DNA from: Mesocentrotus franciscanus
Taxonomy: Eukaryota; Echinodermata; Echinoidea; Camarodonta; Strongylocentrotidae
Reading direction: 5' to 3'
DNA length: 64,000 nucleotides
Assembly: GCA_037976565.1 (NCBI GenBank)
Contig: CP137679.1
Location: forward strand, 24,716,761-24,780,760
The translations under genes were made by a program, and so were the position numbers. The notes under the pieces were generated by a model. The model saw nothing but the letters and a program-made list of their open reading frames with translations, did not search any database and was not told the origin of the DNA. Positions 35,701 through 49,000 of the stretch are shown here, one piece after another. Numbering within the stretch: position 1 is the first letter of the stretch; each line of letters opens with the position of its first letter.

Positions 35701-35896
35701 GAAACGTGGCCACTGTAGAAAGGTGGCTTTTCTAGACAGGTTCTATAACACACCTTTCTTCTTAAAGGGAGATAAGATACATGTACACAATGTATATAGA
35801 TGACCACTATAGACAGGTGGCCTTAATATAGTGCATGGAGCCCCCATATTGAGACATGTTTGACTGTACTGATGAAAAAACCAAAGAAATAAGAAA

Positions 35897-35931
<35 letters not shown>

Positions 35932-36160
35932 AGAGGTCCATTCAACTCAGTATGCACTTTCCAGTATTTTCTCAATTTTTTCTTTGCCGCAAACATCAAT
36001 CATTCCATTAACAGTCTACTTCTATTTATTCCATCTTTTGCATCTGCCATTCTTGCATATACCTCAATACACATGCATAAAAATCAATCAATCACTGATG
36101 CGGAATCCCAGTTACAATTATTCCTGATTCTGCAAGATGGCTGGTGGCGTCAAGACAGCA
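32745..36160. other. Upstream of SPACA9, no coding exon recognised
   Basis: CG-richer to about 33200, with three aatgg units at 33201-33217, then AT-rich. It contains the MITE at 35661 and an (ag)n microsatellite at 35901-35928. Confidence 0.45.
35661..35869. mobile_element. MITE family C, copy 2
   Basis: cattcaaacctgtctat at the left and gacatgtttgactgta inverted at the right. Inside are gtggccactgtagaaaggtgg and ttctagacaggttctat, shared with 51307-51490. Confidence 0.8.
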
Positions 36161-36168
36161 ATCTGCTC

Positions 36169-36318
36169 TTGTTTATCAGATGGTTGTCATGGTAACAATC
36201 GATTCTTGTGAGATGCACTTGCGTGATGCCTTGCTCATCAATTTTACTCGCATGGGTGTGCTGCCTCGCAAGAAAAGTGAACAATGAAAATTACTACCAG
36301 CAAACTGGTTGCTATGGT
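36169..36318 (+). promoter_or_regulatory. Candidate forkhead site plus two RFX X-boxes
   Basis: ttgtttatc at 36169-36177 is a forkhead-type site. gttgtcatggtaac at 36183-36196 closely matches the palindromic RFX X-box. A second match, gttgctatggtaat, follows at about 36308-36321. They lie about 0.8-1.0 kb upstream of the SPACA9 start codon, as expected for a ciliary gene driven by RFX and FOXJ1. A possible donor (gtggat then gtaagt, 36479) may end an untranslated first exon. Confidence 0.5.
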
Positions 36319-36694
36319 AATGGCATGGACAGCGCAATATATACAAATGGCATTTAATTATCTGGGTAGTCAGGAACTTTGTTTGAAGAAGCAAGTATAT
36401 GGTGACAGTAATAGAGGCTGGAAGGCTCTTTGTTTCTACATAATTTGCAAATGCTCTTCTTCTGTCATCGCCGTGGATGTAAGTTTTCTAAGAATAAGAC
36501 TGTGTATCGCTTTATCCTTTATCGCTATATCAGCCAAGTTTAGCTATATTATCACTATGCTGAATTTATGCTATTCAGTTTCAGCTTTGCCATCTATAAT
36601 ATTCATCATCGGTTTTTATTCTTAAATTTTATGTATCAGAGAAAGCCTGCACATTTAAAGTTATTCTTGGAATGATCTTACTAATTTTCTCTTA

Positions 36695-36798
36695 GCTTTT
36701 TCCTCCTCCTCCCCTTCTTCTTCTTTTTCCTTCTCCTCCTACTCCTCCCTCTCCTCCTTCTTCTTCTCCTCCTCCTCCACCTCTCCCTCCTCCTTTTC
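36695..36798 (+). repeat. Pyrimidine-rich (tcc/ttc)n tract
   Basis: About 100 bases almost wholly C and T, in an intron or just upstream of the SPACA9 coding exons. Confidence 0.85.
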
Positions 36799-37145
36799 AG
36801 TCAAAAAATTCACCAGTCTACAGTATTGTTGACACATAATTTAGCCCTGCGTCGAATGTTTGTGTCATCAACATTGTGAATAATATGCAATTGTTTCTAA
36901 AAAGTAGTTGTTCATTGATTCAATTTCATGACATTTGCATTAATTGTACATTTTTCAGATCTAATTGAATGTATATACATGGGGATGTTGCCAGCTAGGC
37001 TAAGGAATTGCATGCTACGCTACAAGGTCCTCTAATAGTATGATAAATATATATATGTGCTAATTTTTATCAACAGCTTCATAGTTTTTTTCCTATCGCA
37101 TATGACAATATTTGCATGTTTTATATCTTTCAGATCAAATCAGAC

Positions 37146-40100
37146 ATGGATGCTATACGTAGAGATGTTGCCACGCTGAGGGAACGCTACAAGGTCCTCC
37201 AGCAGCAGCAGTTTACATTCATCAATGCCTTGGCCAACACCAGGACAGATGCGTATGAGAAAACCAAACCAGTCAGGTCCATCAATCATGTAAGTTTACT
37301 CCATCGTCAAGAAATGCAAGAGTATCAATATATTACCTTTTAGCAGAGGTGGGGACACGTACATATGTTATGAAGAAATGTAAGTTATGACAAGTAAGGA
37401 AAAAAAGTGTCTTGCTTTATTTAAGAATAATAATAATATTCTGGTTTATATAGTGCTTAATACATCAACAATGCCTCTATTAAAAGTGCTTTACAGCCCT
37501 GGTCATCCGATTTAGGCTGCCCCACATCCAATGTATGCACATTCTCTACTCCTGGGGAGCATTCCGTACTCATATAGGACGTGAATGGAGAGTGGCAAAT
37601 CAAATGTGGATTAATGCCTTGCCAAAGGACATTTTTGCCGGACTAGGATTCGACCCCTCAATCCATGGATTTTGAGTCGAGTGAATGTGGAGGGGAGGAC
37701 TAAATGTTTTAATGTTTTTTTGCTCTTATTTTTGGCTTGTTGTTTCTCTCAACACTAGTACTATATATAATGAAGAAAATGTGGGAACAGAAACAAAGTA
37801 TAATAATCTTGTGAAAAAAGGTCTCATGTAGAATTAGATTAGATGCCATTAAGGAAATATAGCACCAGATTTTGTGAATAGGAGATGGGATCATTAAAAA
37901 AACTTTTAAACTCATGGATTTAAGACACTGATGTTAGGCAGATTAATTGTCATATTTTGCATCACACTAGTACATATTTCGAATAAAAGAAGCCCAAATC
38001 GGTCAGATCAATTGACTTATCAACTTGACTTATCAACTACTGAGTTTTGTGTGATCTATGCAAATGCGAGTGACAAGTATTTGGCTGAAGCAAGCATAGA
38101 CATGAAAGAAAGGCTGTACCAAACATATTTTATGTTTGTTATTATGGAAATATCATTTATAAAAAATTAAGAAAATAATTAAAGAATTAATTGAGTATGG
38201 CTTTGTTTACCCCTCAAAAGCAAGGAATTGTTTGGAACATATACATGTATATGAGATATTTTATCAGTAAATCTAATTCTGTACTTGAAAGATTTACTTA
38301 TTGAAATGAGACGAGGAAATTAAATTATTTATCTTTCTCACATTCCATCTCAAAATAGGTCAAAGAACTGTTTGAGCGTAGCCGCAATGCTACTGACCGC
38401 CGGGCCATGAAGCAGTGGTTAGACCTGGTTGGAGAGCTGACAAACATTGTAATGCGTATTTCCAATGTGAATCCTGATGCGATCAAGGAGGGGCCGGCCA
38501 ATCAGGCCATGGCCCGATGCAGGACATTACTCAACCCAAACAACGAATTCTCATCTTTAAGAGCTGGATACCCTCATCAGGAGGTAGGTTGACTTATTTG
38601 AGAAAAAAGAAAGTTCTAAAAATTATATATTGTTTTGTTGGAAACATGATTGCAAAAATTTGAAGAATTAACCCAAGGCAATTTCAATAGCCTTGTTCAT
38701 CATCCATTGAAATGTGTTAACATTACAATGGTATGTTAACATCACCCTTGCACTGATTTCTTGAAAGTCTTTGCATTTGTAATTCTAATGAAATCTGAAC
38801 ATGATTTCTATGGGATACAAAATGTATGCATGTACCATCTAGGGCATTGAAATGGCCCTTGCATTGATTTATCCATTGTCTTTGCAATTGTGTTCTTACT
38901 CAGTACCTCCATTAAAAATATAATTTGCTTGTTTGCATGTGTATAATACAATTTTTTCCTTATTTTATTGTCAATGTCTCTTATGACAAAATGGTGGCAG
39001 CAGTGGGATACATGTATGAAAATATGTCATCTATTAATTGGAGCAATTGACAGTACAATAAATAACATATGTAACATGGCTACCTATAATGCTGTATTTT
39101 GAGGGTCAATATTTTATTGGCAGGGTCCTCATTACGAAGTGGTGGCAGCAGTAGGATAACCCACATAAATGATTGTGTACTATTAAAGCATCCCAATGGA
39201 AACTTTTCTTTGAAACTTCTACATGTGTATACACATGTATACACATATCTGTAAGTTGGAATTATGATCCTATATGTTTTGATGCAGAATTGCAATCAAT
39301 TTTTTACTACAATATTATTTCCCCAATAATTCCTGATTTTCATCAACATCATGACTTATATCCAGAATTCCTCATATTTCATAGGATACAAAAGCACATG
39401 TGATTGCAAGTGTCATATGCTCACACCGATATACATTGTTTATTATGTACATTTAAAATGAGTCATGCTTGCTCATTGGTCTCAAGTTCAATACCAAGTA
39501 AATGTGTTAGTTATCATAATCCTCTAGTATTGCATTAATCCTCAATTGCCAAGCCCCTTCAATATTATTAAAGCCCTAGGTACCTATTAATCTCCCATTA
39601 GGTAAATCATCTAAGCTGCTCTGAGGCCCGTGTCCTTTATGGAGGCTGCGTCAGTATAGTCCCTCTTGTGTTAGACAACTTACTCAAAGTATACAGTGTC
39701 ATCAAAGAGAACGGCAAAGAGCTACAAGAAACATGGCCCCCACAGACACAGAGAGCTAGGAGTATACAGAGTGCAAGGCATCAAAGATCTAAAACAGAAA
39801 GTAAGTGTCTGGATGCATGAGTACATTTTCCTAGTTATATGTTGATATGAACTATCAATTCTGCTCTACTGCCATATTGTGAACTTGTGTTTAGTCTACT
39901 AAAATCTATTACAAATATATCCGGTTCCATTAGAAATAGTCCTCTGGGAATTCTTTTCTCATAGGAGAAAGCTGATCAGTTAAAAGTTGAACCCAAACTG
40001 CGTGTCCGCTTGACCAGTTGATCTCCAATTTATTATAAAGCTGTTTAAAATTATTTATGTGGGATACCTGTGTATTAAAAAAACCTGGTGACATACCTAA

Positions 40101-40582
40101 TTGATGCCATCGTGCCTTCTACTTCAGTTTTTTTGGTATAACACAATGCCAAAATGAAAGGGCATAATTAGTAAGTGGACCTGTATTGAAAGAAGCTGTG
40201 ATATCGGCTTTTTAGAGAAAGAAAGTCTTTACAAAATCTCTAATACTGAGCTCTGTATTAAATGATGAGTCAACACCATTCTGGCTCTGAGCAGATGTTT
40301 AGTGTTTAGAGCACTATAACCACCAACAAACATTTTTTTTGCACAGCCCAAGCCCCATCAAGAGCGAAGACTGCCGTTGGTACAAGGAATGCCTGTGAGA
40401 AGGGCACTGACACCAAAGATCTAACAAAACGCATGCTCAAGCTCTCCTTCAGCAAGATGCCTAAAGGTCACGACGAGAACACGCTCTTCTACAGACGGAC
40501 GCTCAATGGACGCGGACAAGCTGCACATCAATGGCGAGATCACGCTGGACAAGGGTCCCTGGAGAGGCGGGTCGTACGATAA
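37146..40582 (+). CDS. SPACA9: SPACA9, ciliary microtubule inner protein
   Basis: Coding exons 37146-37289 (acceptor at 37134), 38359-38583, 39602-39800 and 40347-40582 join in phases 0, 0 and 1, giving 267 residues. SPACA9 lies inside the lumen of axonemal microtubules in cilia and sperm. Matches to the family: RERYKVLQQQQFTF near residue 12, the ATDRRA block in exon 2, CRTLLNPNNEFSSLRAGYPH at its end, and VNHLSCSEARVLYGGCVSIV straight after, all with vertebrate counterparts in the same order. The start M aligns with the human start at equal distance from the YK..QQQQ motif. Human is about 222 residues; the C-terminus differs. The last exon looks frame-disturbed: from 40506 the other frame reads MDADKLHINGE and HVDHRRFVNLE, which appears more protein-like than the spliced frame, so the end at 40582 is doubtful. 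Confidence 0.85.
37421..37690 (+). repeat. Dispersed repeat of the 'tatagtgcttaa' family, copy 2
   Basis: tatagtgcttaatacatcaa, then ttacagccctggtcatcc, cctggggagcattccgtact and gagagtggcaaatcaaatgt, ending ggattcgacccc (B-box-like). It lies in a SPACA9 intron. Confidence 0.6.
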
Positions 40583-43500
40583 GATCAACCATGTCGATCA
40601 CAGGAGATTCGTTAATCTAGAAGAAAAGTTTTACTGAGTTGTGTGATGTGTGTAGGCAGGCTTCTCGGCAGGAAAACATTTACCTTGGTTCAAACTGATT
40701 GAAATGTATGGTCTTGTTGCATCCCATGGGATGGTAGGACCATAGTTATTTTGCAGGTGGAATGCATTCACATATTTTTATCATTGCTGGTACCCTTGCT
40801 GGGGAGAATCAACCCTTGGCAGTGCCATTGATTAGGGGAGTTTGATCAACCCGGTTCGAGTTGGGCACAATATGGGGAATACTGCAGTGTTGGGAAAGCA
40901 CAAAACGAAAGAAAATACATCCTGTTGTAACCAACTGGAACCAGATTGGTCAAACTATATGTATAGATGGCTATGACCCTTGGTACATTTAAAAAAATGA
41001 AATTTCCCATTTACGATAACAGTGGAATCTCATTATAAAAGGTGTAATAAACTCTTGTTATGACATGGTAACTTTGCTGGTCCCATTTAATTGTTTTCTA
41101 TTGCTTTTTAGCCCTGGTATAACAAGGTTTCAGCTACAATAAAACAAAATCCCTAAGAATTTGTTGAAATGAAGTTCTACTGTATTGGCACCAAGGGTGT
41201 TTTTTTAATTGCCAAGAATCCTGTGTTTTAATAGATATTATCTATCATTCCAAGCAGCTTGCTGACCACATCATCCATGCATAAAACTTTGCTTGACATT
41301 GCAACCTTCGATCACCAAATGTAAACTAAACTATTTTACAGGTTCTAAGAATCAAAGATGCAGCTTGTTTTTAGGAATCAATTGTGATACAATTACTCCT
41401 AGAAGATTTTTGATCAATGATTATATGAAGTTCAAAGGTAAAAACAAAAATTTTGATCATGGTCATTGTTTTGATGAGAAGTGTATTTCTTGTTGAAAAT
41501 TAAAAAATTTAGTTGCAGTTTCTTCTTTATTTTTTTTTTGAAGGAAGATTTTATGTGGTTTCCAAATAAATTTTCAGAAGTTATGAAAATAATACAGATG
41601 CTAATGCTATTAGAAAATGACAGTGACCATTTATCTGTTGCAAGCCTTCACATGAAAATGTATCGTTGTGGTGTCAGGTTTGCAAATTTGTTTTTTCCTT
41701 GAAGATCAGATCCTAAATAGTGCTTTCAAGAGCAGGAATTAATGAACTTGTGTCAATTGTTAATCACCAGTGTTCATTTCTTATCTACATTCGTTGTCTG
41801 ATATCTCAAATGCTGAGGAAATTACTTTACTTATAGAGCTTTGCTTCTGAGTCACCTTCATATTGAACTTAGAAGCTGCTAGACAACATTTTCATTGTTA
41901 CAAAGTGATAATGTCTCCTTTTTTAAAATTTTGGATGTGGTGTATATACTCTTTAATTTATTTCTTATTCTGTATGGTTTCTTTCATGATGTTTTGATTA
42001 TTCATTCAATATTTGCATGTAGATTTTAAAATATAGTTGATAGAATAATCATTACATTGTAATGAAATACATGAATATCAACTGAAATTTGATTTGCTAA
42101 ATATTTATCAAGTTTTGGGACATTGATAATCAGAGTTTTAGCAAGAAGAGAGGAAGTAGTTTCCAAAAAATTACATTTTTTAATCCAATGTTGATTAATT
42201 TCTAAAAAATTGTTTTTATTTGATTTGGTAGCAAATAGTTGAATTTCACCTTTGCTATGTTTGAAAAACAGATGCATACATAAAGGAACAAAAAACAACA
42301 AAATATACTGTATATGTGTACCTTCTTTACAAAAGCTTATTTTGGGGTTATCAATCCCACATATTTACGAGCAAGTCCACGGTATGTCCCATATGTCATC
42401 AAATATTATTGAATTATGCTATGGGGTTGTGAGCATATATTGACATAAAACATTATTATACATGTATTTTACGTCTTGTGTGATTCCACCTCTAGTGGGG
42501 CTATCAGCTTTATGCAGTCATCGTAAATACTGTATTAGATGTGGTCATTAGCATATTTATAGGACAAAGTAGTTTGGACTTGACCTTACGTACATTGTAC
42601 ATGTATGTTAAATCACATGTATAATGGGGTATTATGACATGATCAAATTTTGCTTGTTTGCCAAATTCTTTGAAAGAGGACTCTGTAATTATACAATTGT
42701 TGCTTCTTTCAGTTTTAGATTGAACAAACAATTTTCAATGAAATGATGTCTGAATCATAGTATCACACTGTTTGCACCAAAAATATTAGGATGTAATATG
42801 TAAATTGTTTTTATTTAGTACCTATCATTGTCTACTATTTATCATACCTGCAACTTTAGGTGTCTTTTAATAACTATCAAATATATTGAAATATTAGAAT
42901 TCCAGCATACTTGAACAAATATATATATTTATTAGGAACAAACCATATACTTCCAGCTTGCTTATTACCAATGTCCAGCTTACCGTCCATTATTTCACCT
43001 TATTACTTTTCTCATGGTCATAACGTAAGTATTTTAACTGTAATGTGACATGATTTCTGAGATTGTACCTGTACAATTATGTGATGAGTGATTTCATGAG
43101 TTGATTTTGTAGTTAATTTACTCATTTCAATATTGTATATATGTGGTAATGAGAGTATATCATGTGAATTACACCATCTCAAAATAATAATACCATGGAC
43201 GTTTGCACCTCCAACATGTAGCATAATATTAAACCAAAAGAACAAAAATATGGTGTAGACGTCTCAAAATCAGGGGGCTGTATTCTAAAAACTAAGATGT
43301 CTTTTATGTTAATACGAGTTTGTTAATTGTCTCTGCAAATTGACGTCAGGTCAAGTCATTGGTTAAATTTTGCTTAAACCGGCTGCATGTGCATACAGTC
43401 ATCTGTGCTAGCACCAATAAGTGTCTATTCTGCACAGTTTCAATTTGTTATGACAATTACCATACCTTTCCCTACCCTAAAAGATAGCATAATTTTCAGA

Positions 43501-44980
43501 ATACACCCCCTGTACCAAAATACTGACTGAAACACACAATCACATTGATCTGTAACTAATTGATGAGTATGTGAATTTTTACTTCTTTTCAGATTTATCC
43601 AATATGAGGAGGTTAAGAGCATTGATGCAAAACATTTGAAATTGGTTTGAAAGTGTAATTACTTTATCAGAATAAAGATTTTTTGTAGCTAGTGACGGAA
43701 AGGTCATGATTGCACTGTGATGTGATGTGATATTGACTGTGATTAGTTACTTGTGCTCATTCACAAGTCTTACTAAAATCAAGCCTCATTCTCAGCACTG
43801 TACGTTTAATACTGATAAAGTGTATTTAAATTGGTTATCCAAAAGTTTAGTACAGTAGGTATGTCTATATGTACTTTTATGTAGGAAGAGAAGAAATTCA
43901 AGATGTAGTTCAATAAAATTACAAAATATCAGAGTTGTGATGCAACTTTGAAAAACCATTGGATATATTACTTTGTCCATTGTTGTTGATTTCTTTCAAA
44001 ACTTATGTTACCTCACTGTTCACATGTGGAATTCTATGTGTAAAAACAATTAGTTTAATGCTTGGTTTATTTTTCACGAAGACAATTACAAATACACAGA
44101 GAAGGCTAGGATTTGACTTTCACCAGTACTTACAGAGCACTAGATCTTTCTTTTATTATGTTAAAAAAAAAGTATGCACAGCTTTGTACAAAAGAGAATA
44201 AAATCTACAATTTACTGAATGTTTATGAAAGTTTGTTTACTTTGTCTTCAATATCCTTGGACTAGCTTGGTTTGAGAAGGGTGTAGTTTTTAAACGAAAT
44301 AGTCAAGATTAAAATAAGGGAAACTGTATTCTAATGAAAAATTAATAATTTCTGAGCTCGCTTGTGTTTTTTTAATCAAAGAACAATTTCAAATATGGGA
44401 AGATATTGAAAGGTCAATTCTTTTTAAGCCATTTTCAAATTGGAATTGATAGCTTATTAGAAAGGCTCCACAAAACCGTTTTTAGGAGCTTCTATTTTTG
44501 AAAGGAAAAGTGTGGTACACTAGCCATCACTCTTTACCTAATATGAATCACAAAAATATGTCATGCATTGTGCAAAGGTTGTGCACTTGAAAGAAAGATA
44601 AATAAAAAGCATGGTAACCCGCAAGTGTCAGAATAATATCCAGATCATCATGATATCATCGTGAATATAAACAACTTCCAAAGAAGTTTACCAGTACTTG
44701 AATCAACTGTAGTTATTTGATGATAGTTACAAAAGACGCACCAATCCATACCCTAAATTCATTTGATATCTAAATGACAAGGGGAGTGGAATAGGGGCTC
44801 TTTTTTAATGTGCTTAAAATTTTAAATGATCTGCAGATTTTCTTATCTTTCAATGATGTCTTTTTTCAACACTTCGGTTGCTTTCTTCATCTCGCCGCAC
44901 GGTCGCTCATTTATCACGTGTAATTAAAAAAAGAAAGAAATAGCCACCACTTGATGGGAGGATTGCTTTGTGCAACACAA
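40583..44980. other. SPACA9 3' side and intergenic, nothing recognised
   Basis: 4.4 kb of AT-rich sequence between the convergent SPACA9 and PRPF4 genes. Several aataaa strings occur (for example near 43672 and 44198), but none can be assigned as the SPACA9 poly(A) signal. No exon, RNA gene or MITE is recognised. Confidence 0.5.
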
Positions 44981-45382
44981 TGAGTGATTTCAAGTTGGGT
45001 GTTAGTGTTAGTGTTAGTGTTTAGAGCAGTCAAGAGCTCTTAAATCGAGCTTAAAATTTGCTGATGAAATTAAGAGCCTGATACCGATATCAATATCGAT
45101 AGCTTAACACTAACACCGAACTGGAAATCAACATTTGCTTAATCCCTAGGGGCTAGTGTTAGTGAATAGGACATTTGTACGTAAACTATTAACACCAGCC
45201 ACAAAGTTCGGTTCAGCAGACGACAATTTTTGCAAAGTCGATAACACTAGCTACCAGAAGTTGACGATATTCAGAGGTCAAAGCCTTCACACCAGCTGAT
45301 TTCCATCTCGGTGTTTATGGCTGGTGTTAGTGTTTATTAAACACTAACACCAGCCATAAACACCCAACTTGAAATCACTCAC
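44981..45382. mobile_element. MITE with gttagt-rich ends, 0.4 kb
   Basis: tgagtgatttcaagttgggtg at the left is exactly inverted at the right. Next to it are gtgttagtgttagtgtt on the left and an inner palindrome gtgtttattaaacac near the right end. Confidence 0.82.
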
Positions 45383-45599
45383 TGTCTTTGTAAAATTACC
45401 CATGTCCAATCTTGATTAGATTTGTGACAACCCCTTTTCACACTATACATTAATCTTGCACTGGAAACAGTGAAATAATCTTGAAACCCTTGGTATACAT
45501 GCATGTATATATCCCAAATACAATGTGACACAGGAAGATTATTTGTGTGGCATATTGATAGAACATGTTAAGGAATTGCTTAGTCCAGGATAAACTGTT

Positions 45600-45764
45600 C
45601 AGGGTCCTGTTGCATAAAACTTATTATTGATGGTAACTTTGCTATCAATGGTGACTTCCATGGAATACTTGATTTTGATTGGCTGTTGAGCAATGTTACC
45701 ATCATGGTAGTTACCATTGATGGCAGAGTTACCATTAATGGTAAGTTTTATGCAACAGGTCCCT
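45600..45764. mobile_element. MITE related to family B, accat-rich variant
   Basis: agggtcctgttgcataaaac at the left and, inverted, agggacctgttgcataaaac at the right. The interior has five or more accat/atggt blocks in both orientations plus gattttgattggctgttgag, which is similar to the centre of 18391-18536. Confidence 0.75.
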
Positions 45765-45804
45765 GTTTTTTTAAGCTTTGCTCTTAAGATATCAAAATAA
45801 TTTT

Positions 45805-46010
45805 TCATCTTTACTACCGGTATAAAGGTGGAGAAGAAAAAAACATTCCATGTTTATTCACTCCAGTGCCAAGTATCAAGATGGAAGAAGAAAAAAAAAT
45901 CAATATCCCACTTTGTTTAACTTTGGTGTCCAGTTCCAAGGTGGAAGAAGAAAAAAAAATAAGAGTAAAATCCCACTTTGTTTCACTCTGGTGCCCACAA
46001 TTTGAATGTC
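45805..46010 (-). repeat. Tandem copies of the PRPF4 3' end, about 60 bp each
   Basis: Minus-strand sequence around the PRPF4 stop recurs: atcccactttgtttcactctggtgcccac at the gene, then at 45919 and in weaker form near 45850, separated by tggaagaagaaaaaaaaa. The copies lie in the 3' UTR. A candidate poly(A) signal (AATAAA on the minus strand) is at 45853-45858, about 125 bases past the stop. Confidence 0.7.
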
Positions 46011-49000
46011 CTGTCAAACGATGATGTCGCTATGTATTTCTCATCGGGTGAAAGGTCGACGCACATGACCTTCCCATCATGCCCTGCCAGCGTGTTGAGA
46101 GGCGACCAGCCTGGGTGTGCCCATACCTGTGGATAAGGAAAGAAAGATTGAGGTTGGAGAGCAAAAATGTATTTAACAAAAGATGTGAGGAACATGTCAC
46201 ACATGAACCTTTACTTGAGATTCATGAGAAAGTTTCTTCCAAAAGCATAACCTAAGGAATTAATAGCCAAATCATACATCCCCCCGTAGCATTATCCTGT
46301 TAACAAATAAACGGAGCAGTTGTGAGTGTTTTGAAAACATGAATTGTTTTACATTCAACTTCGACTTGGATGATGAAATTGACACATTTTCCCCATTGAG
46401 AACTGAAAATCCTCTTTGTCTTAGCCAAAGTTTGACTTGTAAAATCTGACTTCAAATAATAGAGGGAAAAGTCAGGACATGTTGAGACTTGAATAAATTT
46501 TGACTTGTGAGAAGTCATCTCTTGCGAGGTTCACATTATGAGCTTTTTATATAACAAAGGGTAAAATTGGGACTTTCTTTGAGAGTCGACTTGTCCAATT
46601 TTGACTTGTGCTAGGTCACTTTTGTGAGGTTGACTATATGATCACCCTTTTAAATAACAATGGGAAAATCTGGAATTTCTTTAAAAAAGTGGACAATGTT
46701 TTACTTGTGTGAAGTCATATCTTGCAAGGTTCACTGTATGATCTTCTTTTTAAATAACAAAGGGATAAATTATGACTTTCTTGGAGAGTCAACTAATAAC
46801 CAATTTTTGACCTGTGCGACATTATCTTTGGGGAGGTTCTCGGTATGATCTTACCTTGGCTGTGCCATCGTATGAACAGGTAATGAGGTAGTCTCCAGTG
46901 GTACCTGAAGAAAAAAAAGATAATGCAACAAGGTTTTAATATCTCTGTGAGCCTGATTGCATATTGGAGACATTTCATCTAAATATATTTATTTTATTCA
47001 AGCAAGTTTTGGAGTGCAGTTATAATCAGCTATATGTCAAGGTCCTGTGTAGTTTATAACATTTTAAAGACTATTTTGTTGTATATCAGTCCAATATGTT
47101 TAGAGTGGTAAAGGAACAATTTTGCCTGGTTTTTCGTGTCTCTTTGGCAACATTTGAAATAATAATAATATTTACATTCGTATAGCGCTGGATTCTACGT
47201 TTCTAAGCACTTTACAATAATTATTACACCCGGGTTACTGTATTAAATTGCTTGTCCGCACATGATAGTGCACAAGCTTCTCCTCCTCCTCTCTCCCTCC
47301 TCCTCCTTTTCCTTCTTCTTTGGAAAAATTTTATGCGAAACGAAACCAGAATTCAAAGAATAACAATTATGAACTTGATTGTCCATCAATGGTAATAGTT
47401 TATAAACATGGTGTCACAGAATGGGTAAAGTCATATTTTCTATGTCACAGAAAATGACAAATTAAAATAATTCTTTGATTCCATTTGTTATTGTTTACCT
47501 TGGAATTTAAGCCCTGTAATGAGATTCTGATGCGCAGGGATGGTATAGAGTACTTTTCTCTGTCTCATGTCCCATATCTTAGCTGTATTATCCTCGCTTC
47601 CCGTAGCAAGCTGATAGCTGTGAGAAGAAACAAACAGAGACGGTGATAGATCACATGTAGCACAAGAGAATTGAGCTATGAAGAAATAATATGAGCCATA
47701 TAAGAATTCCGTAGGCAAATTCCTGCATCATGTGTGAGTGAGGCTAAAGAAAGTTCCTTATTGAGATACTGTGCAATAACACAAACTTCTTTGATGGTCT
47801 CTTACCCGTTTGGTGAGAAGTTGACAGCAAGCACCGACTTGAGATGACCTTCTAGGAACATGATACAACGACCTGTCCTCAGATCCCATAACCTACCAAA
47901 CGCATCCATTCCACTGAAAAGACAATGATCAGAAACACATATCAGGCGAGAGTCAGAGATTATGCACGTATCACAGATACTACAGTGTAATTGCATAAAA
48001 CATTATATGGATATTGACACAAAACCAGCTCATTTCTGAGGAAAATGGAACTCTATGACGATTGCCTCAAAGAGAAAAAAAAAAAAAAGAAATCTTAAAA
48101 GCATTCAATACACTAAGAAACATTTAGTTTGACACCATCCAACTGTGATTGTGTTAAGCATTTCACTATAAATCTGTACAGTACAAACGCCAGGATGAAA
48201 GTAGCTACCATGAGTGTCAGCGTAATTTACTTTTCATTTGAACTATTCCTCTAAAATATTGAAGAGGGGTGATGGCTTAGTAATACGGCGGTGGTTTTGT
48301 AGCAGGGAGGTTTGAAACCAAGCTGATGCACAAGTGCCCTGTGATAAGGCATTAATCCTCAACTACAATTTTTTTTTTTAAATCACGGTCTTGCTTCCAT
48401 TTTGGTCATGTAAAATTAGTCAGTAATCAATGCTGAATGCATGAATGAGCGCTCCAACACATGCTTCAAGAACGATTGCTTGGGGCTTTATTTCCTCGAA
48501 AGTAAAGGGTTAGGTTTAAGGTTGCATTGGGTTTTAGTAAATGTTGAGGGTAAGGTTTGGGGTTAGGTATAGTGTAGGGTTCAGGTTTGAAATTAAAAAT
48601 ACCACGGAGCATTTGTCGCAAAAGCATGTGACGTACAGTCACCTGAATGACAACATTGATAACAATAAATTTTCTCATATTCTTGAACATATATCCCCTT
48701 AACCTGATATTTGCCCTGTTTCATAAAACCTGTTCTCAATCACAAGTATCAATACCTGTTATAAGCTTTTGAAATTACTGCATCTGATTGGCTGAGAGCA
48801 AATTTGTCATGGAAGGTTAGCACTCGTTATTGATAAACAAGTTTTGTGAAACCGGGCCTTGAGCAGCAATACATACCCAGTAGCACATATAGCACCATCC
48901 TTCTGGAAGTCGATGGAGTAGACGGCTTTACTGTGCCCCTCCTGGTGGAGAATCTCCTCCTGCACCTCCAGATCCCACAGTCTCCAGGAGGAGTCAAAGC

